A stretch of DNA of 42,473 nucleotides from NCBI GenBank assembly GCA_013289395.1, contig JABCZY010000007.1:1-42473 (forward strand). Direction: 5' to 3'. Shown here one piece after another: positions 8,801 to 16,093 of the stretch. This DNA is from Bacteroidota bacterium (lineage in GTDB: Bacteria > Bacteroidota > Bacteroidia > JABEUT01). Position 1 is the stretch's first letter; every line of letters starts with the position of its first letter. The notes under the pieces are model-generated. The model did no database searches, was not told where the DNA came from, and worked only from the letters and a program-made list of their open reading frames with translations. Position numbers and translations under genes: made by a program.

Positions 8801-8987
8801 CAGTACCAATAAATGGATCAACATAATGCTGCAGATCTTTTTGGGCAAAAGTTGTATTGAATAGAAACAAAAATAAAAGCGTAATCCAAAACCCGACCTC
8901 ACCCTGGCCCTCTCCTACAGGAGAGGGAAACAAGTCTCCCCGCATGGGGAGATTTAGAGGGGCAAACGTTAAGGAATTACTTCTCAC
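5844..8987 (-). CDS. secreted GH92 alpha-mannosidase with C-terminal carbohydrate-binding-like domain
   Basis: This 1047-residue protein belongs to glycoside hydrolase family 92, which are calcium-dependent exo-alpha-mannosidases acting on mannan or N-glycan mannose. Seen: YVDPFIGTAGHAHTFPGACY (N-terminal beta domain), GWDGCSGYYYADDTIYGFTHTHLSG, EANAWQY near residue 577 (probably the acid Glu of the family), GNEPSHHMAYLY near 638 and GNDDCGALSAWYVMSAMG near 678. After about residue 800 there is a chitobiase-like Ig segment, then a discoidin (F5/8)-like domain ending FIDEIEIK. There is no T9SS tail, so it is probably periplasmic or surface-tethered by other means. No ATG lies upstream of the repeat. 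The GTG at 8985-8987 is the earliest plausible start; an in-frame ATG (8943-8945) lies inside an apparent 75-bp insertion. The hydrophobic signal core FWITLLFLFLFNTTFAQ begins right after that insertion. It is last in the minus-strand cluster after the Omp85 gene. Confidence 0.88.
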   Translation of the reverse strand: MRSNSLTFAPLNLPMRGDLFPSPVGEGQGEVGFWITLLFLFLFNTTFAQKDLQHYVDPFIGTAGHAHTFPGACYPFGMMQLSPDTRTSGWDGCSGYYYADDTIYGFTHTHLSGTGCSDYGDILLMPTAWNKWPYEAQDTFSYIINPSFYFSTFSHKNEQASAGYYSVKLNNDIKADLTVSERAGMHRYIYSTGDSCSIMLDLKHRNEVLYSEYTCLSDTEICGYRETKAWTKNKWIYFDIRFSKPISDIAEFIDNSQLGGFGLRELPKVSSMSAKDIQERYKLVSKDIKVRFDFDKSDTILVKIGISGISTDNARKNLEHDEPGWDFDGTLKKTQKAWNDYLDKIEVSSKSDTMLTKFYTALYHTAIHPSLYTDVNGQYRGRDNKTHTAKGFDMYTVFSLWDTYRSLHPLLTIIDTNIDRQFIQTFLKQYEQGGMLPVWELSANETNCMIGYHSVSVINDAYQKGIRGFDANEALAAMEHSADADSRGLPAMREYGYIPADKSSESVSQTLECAYDDWCIAQMAKSLGKMDDYKRYIQLAQAFKNVFNPNNDFMQGRENGRFCVTFDPKAVTFNYTEANAWQYNFYTPQDISGLIDLYGSKEKLAMKLDTLFTTSSKMDGRQQPDITGMIGQYAQGNEPSHHMAYLYSYVGQPWKTAQYVHEIENFYTAKPDGICGNDDCGALSAWYVMSAMGLYQVCPGDGQFELTTPLFDTVTIHLENGKTFSIIAANLENSSGDIEAATLNGKDHMGSFLHYTDLMNGGTLSYTFTTTNLLSTWGTGNNVPVDSIPKGESIVPIPYLEYDNVLFTDSVRIIAKGYSPDDRLEISSCHIDSVEGTEGSIPYDSAFYISKTDSISCYAQRGPKGKLSSNFEEGGTFPRFYILMDAHFIKIPKGRKIKIKPTPNRQYTAGGPEALIDFQHASTDFHLGKWQGYQYQDFEAVVDLGKTETVKNVSAEFLQDALSYIYMPTYVDFSVSTDSIHFIPVAHVVNTIADTMETPTIKSFGKEIPAQQARYIKVFAKNYGQLPKWHPGYPDSAFIFIDEIEIK
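8892..8966 (-). repeat. 75-bp double-hairpin repeat inserted in frame in the GH92 signal-peptide region
   Basis: The segment holds two perfect hairpins: a 9-bp stem (CCCTCTCCT / AGGAGAGGG, 8908-8927) and a 6-bp stem (CTCCCC / GGGGAG, 8936-8951). It reads, in the GH92 frame, as 25 residues containing GDLFPSPVGEGQGEV. GC-rich palindromes of this type, with CCTCACCCTGGCCCTCTCC, are known to me as dispersed intergenic repeats in many bacteria including Bacteroidota (from memory, not searched). Its composition differs clearly from the AT-rich surroundings. The boundaries are inferred from the length (75 = 25 codons) and from the intact signal peptide that results if it is removed. Confidence 0.65.
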
Positions 8988-9003
8988 ACTATGTATTATA
9001 ACA

Positions 9004-9011
9004 CGAATGTA
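9004..9011 (-). promoter_or_regulatory. candidate -7 element TACATTCG before the GH92 gene
   Basis: A TAnnTTCG octamer on the minus strand lies between the two dispersed repeats, 16 bases before the GTG start. If used, transcripts would start just upstream of the GTG and carry the repeat inside the coding region. Confidence 0.3.
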
Positions 9012-9050
9012 CGGAATAAATCAGGGAAATTATAGCCAGATAAAACATTT

Positions 9051-9124
9051 GCCAAAAGGCACGAAGACACAAAGTATGGCAGTGTATTTCTTTGTGTTCC
9101 TTAGTGACTTGGTGTCTTTGTGGC
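9051..9124. repeat. dispersed imperfect inverted repeat (CACGAAGACACAAAG type)
   Basis: The left arm (9051-9074) contains GCACGAAGACACAAAG. The right arm (9090-9124) contains CTTTGTGTTCCTTAGTGAC and GGTGTCTTTGTGGC. Together they make an interrupted palindrome typical of the 'cacaaagacactaag' intergenic repeats that I recall from many Bacteroidota, Chlorobi and cyanobacteria. It fills most of the gap between the Omp85 and GH92 genes. Confidence 0.6.
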
Positions 9125-9138
9125 GGAAGTTCTCTATT

Positions 9139-10563
9139 CTACAGCCCTGCCTGGAAGTGTATAAAAAGCCCATGTTGTCCAAGGGCATTAAAGGAGTATT
9201 CGAATCTCCAGATAAGATCGTAGTAGGCAACAAGGTCAATACCTACACCATTACCCCACATTTGCTGATTAGCAAGAAAATCATTAACTACATAAGGCGA
9301 AGGTGAAGTTAAATATCCCCAATCGGAAAAAACGGTAAAATACAATGCATAGTATGCCTTGTTAAATTGCTTTACACCAAATAATGGAAGTGTTTGAACC
9401 GGTACATTCAGAAACCTGAATTTAAGTTCATTCTTAACCAAAATAAAATCATTACCATCAACTACATAATCTTCATATCCTCTTACCAGGTCATTTCCGT
9501 AGCCCATTCCATGCTGAATATAATAAGGTTGCGGAACATTATTGGAAAGCTTACCTTCAACCATTGATGCAAAAAAGAAATACTTGGAGAGTGCCCAGTA
9601 TTTATGTAAGGAGGTTTGCACGTAAATAATATTAAACGGGTGATTAAGCAAGTTAAGCCCGAAATCATTAACACCAAAGTCAATATAATAGCCGGAAAGC
9701 GGGAAAGGAGAATAATCACGAACATCGCGCCGGAAATAATATTTTACACCAAAAAAATTTGTGGATGTTTGATTGGACGGAAAATAATCGGTTGTAAGTT
9801 TCAGAATAGTATCATTAATAGTACATGAGTGAAAATTTACTTCTAGGTAATGCATATTGTAAAACCCTTGCCGGTAACTGTAATCAACTCTTGCTGTATA
9901 TTCCTGCCGTAAAACATTCTCCGGTGTATTCAGAAATGTGAGTATACCACCTACAGATGTATAGGCAATATCTTTATTCTGTGAAGAAGTTGCTGAGAAT
10001 TGCAGCCCACCTTTTTGTTGTTTATCAAGATAAGGGATGGAATAGCTTAATCCGTATTGTTGGGTATAACCAAGTTGCACACTTGCTTTCAATACTTGCT
10101 TTAGCCCGAGTGTATTATTGTCGGCCAATATCAGCCCATAATCAACTTTATTAAGGCTGCGATGATCCTGTTGCCACCACACATTAAAATTGCGTTCTTC
10201 TATTTGTAGTATTGGTGCAGGCCATATGTACCACTTCTCAACAACTGTTATCGATACGCCTGTTTGCCCGGTTGAAAGATGAACCGTATCAACTGTTACA
10301 AAGTTGAATAAGGAAGTGTTCATCAGGTTATCTTTCGAACGTAAAGCAATGGTGGGCCATTCGCTCACACGTATGGTATCTCCCTTATCGAAGGTAAGTT
10401 CCCTATGAATGATCGAGGTTCTTGTTTTGTAATTGCCGTCTACATAAATATCGTATACAACAAATTTCTTGTTCGATGTAGAATCAGTATTCTGGCAAAA
10501 CGCAGGTGAAACTGAGCCGGCAAATAATAATGCAAGAAATAAGTGGCGTACGTAAAACTTCAT
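9139..10563 (-). CDS. small Omp85/BamA-TamA family outer-membrane barrel with one POTRA-like domain
   Basis: This 474-residue protein has a signal peptide (MKFYVRHLFLALLFAGSVSP, ending AFCQ). About residues 33-115 look like a single POTRA domain (VYDIYVDGNYKTRTSIIHRE ... VSITVVEKWYI). The rest is a C-terminal beta-barrel of alternating aromatic and polar strands. The Omp85 signature appears as LVRGYEDY near residue 361, and the last strand ends GLFIHFQAGL. It is much shorter than BamA (about 800), like the short Omp85 proteins of Bacteroidota. Such proteins assemble or export outer-membrane or surface proteins, but the client is unknown. Its ATG follows the CBS gene stop by 6 bases, so it is translated from the same message; GH92 lies downstream after the repeats. 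Confidence 0.8.
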   Translation of the reverse strand: MKFYVRHLFLALLFAGSVSPAFCQNTDSTSNKKFVVYDIYVDGNYKTRTSIIHRELTFDKGDTIRVSEWPTIALRSKDNLMNTSLFNFVTVDTVHLSTGQTGVSITVVEKWYIWPAPILQIEERNFNVWWQQDHRSLNKVDYGLILADNNTLGLKQVLKASVQLGYTQQYGLSYSIPYLDKQQKGGLQFSATSSQNKDIAYTSVGGILTFLNTPENVLRQEYTARVDYSYRQGFYNMHYLEVNFHSCTINDTILKLTTDYFPSNQTSTNFFGVKYYFRRDVRDYSPFPLSGYYIDFGVNDFGLNLLNHPFNIIYVQTSLHKYWALSKYFFFASMVEGKLSNNVPQPYYIQHGMGYGNDLVRGYEDYVVDGNDFILVKNELKFRFLNVPVQTLPLFGVKQFNKAYYALYFTVFSDWGYLTSPSPYVVNDFLANQQMWGNGVGIDLVAYYDLIWRFEYSFNALGQHGLFIHFQAGL

Positions 10564-10569
10564 TACCGT

Positions 10570-11232
10570 TTAAATATTCAGGTAATGCATCAATGCATCG
10601 TAGCGGTCTTTTATACCTGTATTTTGTGTGCTCTGCGAAAAAGAAGCTTTAACTGTGTAACTGAACCGTTCGAAGGTTTGCAACACAGCAGAAACATCCT
10701 GCACGCTTAACTTAATTGTAACATCAAGTTCAGTTGAGTTTTCCCGCGGTGTAAGGAAAAGGCTTAATATCTTGGCCCCGTTGGACTCGGCTATCTGGGC
10801 AATTTGTGAAAGCGAATAATCATGTTGGTGAAGTTCTAATACTATTAAACTTCCGGGTTCCTGTGCAGCGCTGAGTTGGGCAAAATAGTCAAGCATTTTT
10901 TGCATAGTAACCACACCCACGTAGTGTTCCTTGGCATCGATTATGGGTATTACCGATATCTTAAGTAATGAATACATCTTCAGCACATCGTATGCATGTT
11001 GATGCTCAAATACAAATGGTTTGGTAAGCGTACGGCGTATTTTACTTATATGGTCAGTTGCAGAAATGTGGTCGAGTATTTCAGCATCTGAAACAATACC
11101 TACATAATGCGTTTTATCAATAACCGGCAGATGAGATACTTTAAATTCATCCATCCACTCCAGCGCTTTTTTCGCTTCATCACCCACCTTAAGTGGCGGT
11201 ATATCTGTACTTATAAGGTCTTTCGCTAGCAT
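10570..11232 (-). CDS. tandem CBS-domain protein with ACT-like C-terminus
   Basis: This 220-residue cytoplasmic protein starts MLAKDLISTDIPPLKVGDEA. Two CBS motifs occupy about residues 1-62 (FKVSHLPVIDKTHYVGIVSD) and 68-122 (LLKISVIPIIDAKEHYVGVV). The remainder (about 130-205) resembles an ACT fold, with GSLIVLELHQHDYSLSQIAQ followed by IAESNGAKIL. CBS pairs usually bind adenine nucleotides and sense energy state or second messengers; ACT domains bind small ligands. No catalytic domain is present, so it is probably a regulator or sensor. It lies between a large outer-membrane-type protein gene (53 bases upstream) and the Omp85 gene (6 bases downstream), the only cytoplasmic protein in this cluster. 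The ligand is unknown. Confidence 0.82.
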   Translation of the reverse strand: MLAKDLISTDIPPLKVGDEAKKALEWMDEFKVSHLPVIDKTHYVGIVSDAEILDHISATDHISKIRRTLTKPFVFEHQHAYDVLKMYSLLKISVIPIIDAKEHYVGVVTMQKMLDYFAQLSAAQEPGSLIVLELHQHDYSLSQIAQIAESNGAKILSLFLTPRENSTELDVTIKLSVQDVSAVLQTFERFSYTVKASFSQSTQNTGIKDRYDALMHYLNI

Positions 11233-11285
11233 GTTCTGTTACTATATCTGAGTCAAAGCTACAACTATTTGTTCATATTGGCTAA

Positions 11286-14200
11286 TTAAAAGAAAGCCCT
11301 TACCTGTGCCGTACCTGTATTCACTAGTTTTGAGCCCTCGCTATCACGGCCTGTATACGATATATTTAACTGAATGTTCTTCGATATATTGCACTGGTAG
11401 GTCGCTCCCCAGGTGTAATTATCACCTATATTCAAGCCCTGCAGCATTTCCAAGCCAAGGGGGCTGTTAGCCAGTTCATTAAACTTAATATTTATATAAT
11501 TAAAATTAGCAAGCAAACTACCCTTATTCAACACATTGTATTTTAATTCAGCACCATAGTTTTGTTGTAACGATTGCCCTCCACCTTCTGAATATGAATT
11601 CAGCTTGTCGGTAAATGTATACAGTACTGATATTCTGAAACTGGTGCTGGGCTGGTAGCTGAGTTTAGGCTGGCTTATGTAATACAGAATATTGAAATTA
11701 TTACTCGTGAAGTAATTTGAATTACTAATGTCATTTCCGAATTTCTCATCATCTTCTATCATCCATTTGGTGCTATAATTAAACCGGCCATGCAGTTCAT
11801 TATATTTATTCTCCCTGGCTTGTGTGCCGGTTTCCTGTAAGGTGGTTTTATTTATTGCATCGTTGTAACTGTAATCGGCGCCAAATTTCGGGTTAAGCTG
11901 GTTAAAGAAAACAGTATTACGTATAGTAGTATTAAGGCCAACAAGGTTGGTGTCGTTTGCGTTTTGCAGAAGAGGATTATAGACTTGCGCCACATTGGTT
12001 GATGTACTTTTTTTATCGGTATGGAATGCCAGTTGCTCTGAGAAAAGTGCAAAGAAGGAGCGGATATCTTTTGTGTTTGCCCAAAGAGCGGCAGGCCTCA
12101 GGCTGAATGTTTCGGTAAGCCCACTGGTGTATGTTTTAATGAATTGGTTGGTTGGCGTATAAACTTTTATATAATCAGCCTGATCTGGAAATGGTGCAAT
12201 GTAAAATTCGTTCAGTTGTTTTATTCCATCCCCGTTAAAATCTGTCCACGCATAAATTCCCTGGCCTTGCGCAACCTGCACATAGGTGTAACTTTCTTTT
12301 GGCTGCAGGCCAGATCCAGCCTCGTAATAAGTACTGCTCATAATAAGTCCATGCGCAGCGTTCAGGTCATATTGTGCCTGCCCGACAAGGGCATTTACCG
12401 GTTGCTGACCTTGTGCCAATGCGCTATCATAAACTGAAAGTATATGGTATGTTACATTTGCTTTAAAGCGGCTTTTCGGGTTTTTGACGATGTTCAGGTT
12501 CAGCGAAATATTTTTAGAGAAAAGAGATTTCACCATTTCATCTTCAGTCGGAGCAAAGTCTGTTCTCTCCTGATAGTTTATACCATAACTTAACTTACTG
12601 GTGTCGGCAGAATGAATGAAAGTATTCCACTGATAATATTTAAAAGTTGAAGCCTGTTCAAATAATGATGTTGAATTTGTGACAATACTATCTGTACGTC
12701 GTGATCGGAAAATATCATTCTCGGTGCCTTCGCCTGCACCTACCACCCAGTGCACGATTTTATAGGACAGTGTACCAAATTCCTTATAATAATTACTCTT
12801 ATTATCGACCGATAAGGTGTTTAGTAAAGCTCCGTTAAAATCGGCTGTGAAATTCTTTTCGCTGGCTTTTAAAATAGCAGTTTGTCGGGTTGCATTATAA
12901 TTCCCTCCTTCCAGGAATGCCTGGAATCCGTAGCCAAACAGGTCTCTTTTATTACCCAAACTTATTGTTGTACTAAGTATATTCTGGTCAGCATAAATAC
13001 TGTCACTTGTTCTATTCCAGTCTCGTGAAAATTCTACCGGGCGATATCGCTCGATCGGCGAAAAATCTTTTTGTACTCCTTCATATCCTACATCAGTTGT
13101 AACACGCCATGCGTCTTTTTTATGTTCAATGGTATCCTGCAGGAAACTAATGTTGTGAAAATTAAGTTTCCCTGCAAAACCTACATCCTGGCCCTTATCC
13201 AGTTTCGAAAAGGTATTAATATCATTGTTCGACACGGCAGTCTCAACCTGTATGCTTGAGCCAGCCGATAATTTGTAATCGCCGCCAAGTGTTATCATTT
13301 GTTTTTTCTTCGGGGTAATGAGTAGCACCTGTGCAATATAATTTCCCTGCCTTACTCCGCTAATGGGCGCAACCCATTTAAATACTCTTCCATTAGCTGC
13401 TGAGGGTATTTCAACATAATCGCCTTGCCCCTGATTAACTTGAGAAAAACTTAACCTGTAATGTGCTTTCGTTGAGTCTACAGAGTAAACATAAATAGTA
13501 TCGTTGAATCCCAATGCAACATTAATTGTATCTATTTTCCGATAGAGCACTTCTGTGTTATTAAATGCTATACTGTCTGCTCCCGGTACTAAAGCATTTT
13601 GAATATGGTTTCCTACCGAGGCCATTAATTGTTCCTGAGGAAATGTAAGCGATTGCTGAAGTGGTTGCGTTTTTGCATCCTGTTCAGAATATAAATTGAA
13701 TCGCAGGTTAAGTTTATTGTTATGGTATTCAGTTCCTGCAAAATAGAGTGAACGCAGGTATGTTTGATCGCTATATTGAAATTCTACTACAATGCGGGTG
13801 GTTTGTAGAATAAGGTGCTTTGGGGTAAATGTAATTTGTGCGGCGTTGTAATCAATTGTATAGTCGTTGTTCTGTCCGCGTAGCATTAATTGTCCATCTA
13901 AATAGACTTTCTCAGTACCTGAAAGCACAACAATAAAGTTCTCATTGTCGCTACCTGTCAGACGATAGGGGCCCATATTCCCATCTATAGGCGTAACATT
14001 ATTACTGGCGAATTTACCTTTCGATATTGCTCCTCCACCTGTTACTCTCAGGTAGGCGGCCTTATTGCTATCCTTTTCGGGCCCAACAATAAAGCGTGTA
14101 GAGAACATTCCACCTTCAGCTTTTTTATAATATTTCATAAAATAACCGCTAGGGCTGCTCAGTTCATAGTCACCTGCAATAAGGCTTGTATTTTTATTGT

Positions 14201-15128
14201 AAAGCTTTATAAATACTTTATCAAAGTCCTGCAATGTCGCAGTGTTCCCCTCGGGTTGAATAGGGAGGCTATTATCGGTAGCTGATACCAAAACATTTAC
14301 ATTGTTACTCAGTTTACCGGCAAGTTGTAAATTAAGCGCAGAGTTTACGGTAAGGTTTTGTGCATTGCCAAATGTAATTCCTCTTGAAATATTTCCGCTC
14401 TTGTCTAATGTGCCAAGGTCAAAAGGGTCGTTGCTGTTTTTGTTTTGATCTACCTGGTATATGAAACCTTGTTGTTGCCCATACTTAGTAGGATGCATGA
14501 TGTTATTATCCTTATGCTCGTGCGTTTGAGTGAGCAAAAAAGGAAAGACCCTGTATGCACAGTATATACTATCTGAAGTAATTCCATTTTTTTTCAGCGC
14601 TACTGAGTTCAACACAATTTTACCTTCAGCAGGCTCAAGTGTATAATAAGTACTGTCGAGTATTTTGCCATTGGCAGTTATTAAATGCACCGATTGTGGT
14701 AATATGCTAAGGGTGTCAATACGTATTGTATCATTCCCCTTTACTGAAATAGTTTTTTTGCGCTGGTTGGTTAACTGGTTGAACGGAATAGGTTTCGGAG
14801 GAATGATAGGTACTCGGTATGTGCAGTAAAGTGTATCAGCTTTAACAGTATTTTTCTTCAAGCCCGCTAAGTCTAATGTTAGTCTCCCTTTTATAAAGTC
14901 AACTTTGTAAAATAGGCTGTCTAATTTTTGTTTGCCATTTAAATGGAGTGATAGCGAATTGGGAAGTATACCTAGCGAATCAATTCTAATTATTGTATCG
15001 TGTAAAGACAATGTATCTTTTAAATGCAATGCAATAGCTTTATTGCGAAGGTTGTTTTGCTGTTGAGCATACCCTTGCAGGGAAATAATTCCTAAAAACC
15101 CAATTATCAGAAGGGAAAGCTTTCTCAC
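11286..15128 (-). CDS. uncharacterised ~1280-residue secreted, beta-rich outer-membrane-type protein
   Basis: I do not recognise a named family. A GTG at 15126-15128 gives MRKLSLLIIGFLGIISLQG then YAQ, a clean signal peptide. A TTG at 15134 is the only earlier option before an in-frame TAG at 15138-15140. Two homologous domains follow at about residues 44-107 and 132-195, each running from DTI(I)RID to C-[TA]-YRV. Next comes GNISRGITFGNAQNLTVNSA and a section with QPEGNTATLQDFDKVFIKLY and GYFMKYYKKAEGGMF. The C-terminal two thirds are long alternating strands, as in very large barrels. Near residue 963 sits DFNGDGIKQLNEF, which resembles a calcium loop. It ends in RAFF, an aromatic terminal residue as in barrels, with no T9SS tail. 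It is first in a minus-strand run with the CBS, Omp85 and GH92 genes. The wording in the middle recalls SprA-like giant proteins, but I would not name it so. Confidence 0.75.
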   Translation of the reverse strand: MRKLSLLIIGFLGIISLQGYAQQQNNLRNKAIALHLKDTLSLHDTIIRIDSLGILPNSLSLHLNGKQKLDSLFYKVDFIKGRLTLDLAGLKKNTVKADTLYCTYRVPIIPPKPIPFNQLTNQRKKTISVKGNDTIRIDTLSILPQSVHLITANGKILDSTYYTLEPAEGKIVLNSVALKKNGITSDSIYCAYRVFPFLLTQTHEHKDNNIMHPTKYGQQQGFIYQVDQNKNSNDPFDLGTLDKSGNISRGITFGNAQNLTVNSALNLQLAGKLSNNVNVLVSATDNSLPIQPEGNTATLQDFDKVFIKLYNKNTSLIAGDYELSSPSGYFMKYYKKAEGGMFSTRFIVGPEKDSNKAAYLRVTGGGAISKGKFASNNVTPIDGNMGPYRLTGSDNENFIVVLSGTEKVYLDGQLMLRGQNNDYTIDYNAAQITFTPKHLILQTTRIVVEFQYSDQTYLRSLYFAGTEYHNNKLNLRFNLYSEQDAKTQPLQQSLTFPQEQLMASVGNHIQNALVPGADSIAFNNTEVLYRKIDTINVALGFNDTIYVYSVDSTKAHYRLSFSQVNQGQGDYVEIPSAANGRVFKWVAPISGVRQGNYIAQVLLITPKKKQMITLGGDYKLSAGSSIQVETAVSNNDINTFSKLDKGQDVGFAGKLNFHNISFLQDTIEHKKDAWRVTTDVGYEGVQKDFSPIERYRPVEFSRDWNRTSDSIYADQNILSTTISLGNKRDLFGYGFQAFLEGGNYNATRQTAILKASEKNFTADFNGALLNTLSVDNKSNYYKEFGTLSYKIVHWVVGAGEGTENDIFRSRRTDSIVTNSTSLFEQASTFKYYQWNTFIHSADTSKLSYGINYQERTDFAPTEDEMVKSLFSKNISLNLNIVKNPKSRFKANVTYHILSVYDSALAQGQQPVNALVGQAQYDLNAAHGLIMSSTYYEAGSGLQPKESYTYVQVAQGQGIYAWTDFNGDGIKQLNEFYIAPFPDQADYIKVYTPTNQFIKTYTSGLTETFSLRPAALWANTKDIRSFFALFSEQLAFHTDKKSTSTNVAQVYNPLLQNANDTNLVGLNTTIRNTVFFNQLNPKFGADYSYNDAINKTTLQETGTQARENKYNELHGRFNYSTKWMIEDDEKFGNDISNSNYFTSNNFNILYYISQPKLSYQPSTSFRISVLYTFTDKLNSYSEGGGQSLQQNYGAELKYNVLNKGSLLANFNYINIKFNELANSPLGLEMLQGLNIGDNYTWGATYQCNISKNIQLNISYTGRDSEGSKLVNTGTAQVRAFF

Positions 15129-15167
15129 AATCAAAAACTACGAATATCGTAAATAACGCAGAATTTA

Positions 15168-15175
15168 TATTTTTG
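15168..15175 (+). promoter_or_regulatory. candidate -7 element TATTTTTG before the exonuclease III gene
   Basis: A full TAnnTTTG match ends 20 bases before the ATG at 15196. It lies in the 67-base divergent gap with the large secreted-protein gene. Confidence 0.4.
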
Positions 15176-15195
15176 TTGAGTTTAGCAATACACCC

Positions 15196-15957
15196 ATGAA
15201 GAAAATAGTAACATACAATGTGAACGGTATCCGTTCTGCCATGTCAAAAGGTTGGCTCGACTGGGTAAAAACAGTTAGCCCCGATATAATATGCCTTCAG
15301 GAAATAAAAGCGCTTAAAGAGCAATTGAATCTTGATGATTTTACAAAAGCGGGGTACCACAGTTATTGGTATTCAGCTGAAAAAAAAGGCTACAGTGGGG
15401 TTGCCATACTTACAAAAGCGAAGCCCGATCATATAGAATATGGCTGCGGATTTCATGATAATGAAGGAAGGGTAATAAGGGCAGATTATGGCGATGTTTC
15501 TGTCATTAGCGTATATATGCCTTCAGGCACTTCGGGTGATGAAAGACAGGCATTTAAAATGCAATGGATAGCTCAGTTTCAGGACTATATTGCTAAACTA
15601 AGGAAAAAGAGGCCAAACCTTATCATTGCAGGTGATTATAACATTTGCCACAAACCCATTGATATTCATAACCCGGTAAGCAATGCCAATTCATCGGGGT
15701 TTTTACCTGAAGAACGGGAATGGATAGATGGTTTTATGAAGACCGGATTTATTGATTCGTTGAGGCAATTCAATAAAGAACCCCATCAATATACCTGGTG
15801 GAGTTTCAGAGCAAATTCGCGGGCCAATAACAAAGGTTGGCGGATAGACTACCAGCTGGTGAGCGAGCCGTTCGGAAAAGCGCTTAAACGTGCAGTAATA
15901 CTAGCCGATGCAAAACATTCCGACCATTGCCCCATGCTTATTGAAGTGGACTTTTAG
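15196..15957 (+). CDS. xth: exodeoxyribonuclease III / AP endonuclease
   Basis: This 253-residue enzyme of the EEP (endonuclease-exonuclease-phosphatase) superfamily cuts DNA 5' of abasic sites and has 3' exonuclease and phosphatase activity in base-excision repair. Seen: KIVTYNVNGIRSA (Asn8), DIICLQEIKAL (metal-binding Glu36), GYSGVAILTKAKP, the AGDYNICHKPIDIHNP loop with the catalytic Asp and Asn, WRIDYQLVS, and the terminal SDHCPMLIEVDF with the Asp-His pair. All key motifs are intact and the length is typical (about 250-268). It is a single gene read away from the large secreted-protein gene, with its own promoter-like element. Confidence 0.95.
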   Translation: MKKIVTYNVNGIRSAMSKGWLDWVKTVSPDIICLQEIKALKEQLNLDDFTKAGYHSYWYSAEKKGYSGVAILTKAKPDHIEYGCGFHDNEGRVIRADYGDVSVISVYMPSGTSGDERQAFKMQWIAQFQDYIAKLRKKRPNLIIAGDYNICHKPIDIHNPVSNANSSGFLPEEREWIDGFMKTGFIDSLRQFNKEPHQYTWWSFRANSRANNKGWRIDYQLVSEPFGKALKRAVILADAKHSDHCPMLIEVDF

Positions 15958-16021
15958 TGCCAAACAAATTCGTTTTATGGTATTTGCGAAAGTTCTGTGT
16001 CGTCAATTTGGATATTTTTTT

Positions 16022-16029
16022 TACTTTTG
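16022..16029 (+). promoter_or_regulatory. candidate -7 element TACTTTTG before the peptide-binding lipoprotein gene
   Basis: A full TAnnTTTG match lies 64 bases before the ATG at 16094, in a 136-base gene-free gap. A TTTG at 16007-16010 is too close (11 bases) for a canonical -33. Confidence 0.4.
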
Positions 16030-16093
16030 AACCTTAGACTTATACCCACAGGAAGTATAAGGAGATAGGATAAACGTTTTTTCTATATTTAGT

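Noticed and set aside
8857-9306. Plus-strand open frame of 149 codons over the GH92 start and repeats
   Set aside because: It consists of the complement of the signal-peptide region and two dispersed repeats, and runs into the 3' end of the Omp85 gene; it has no protein-like character of its own.
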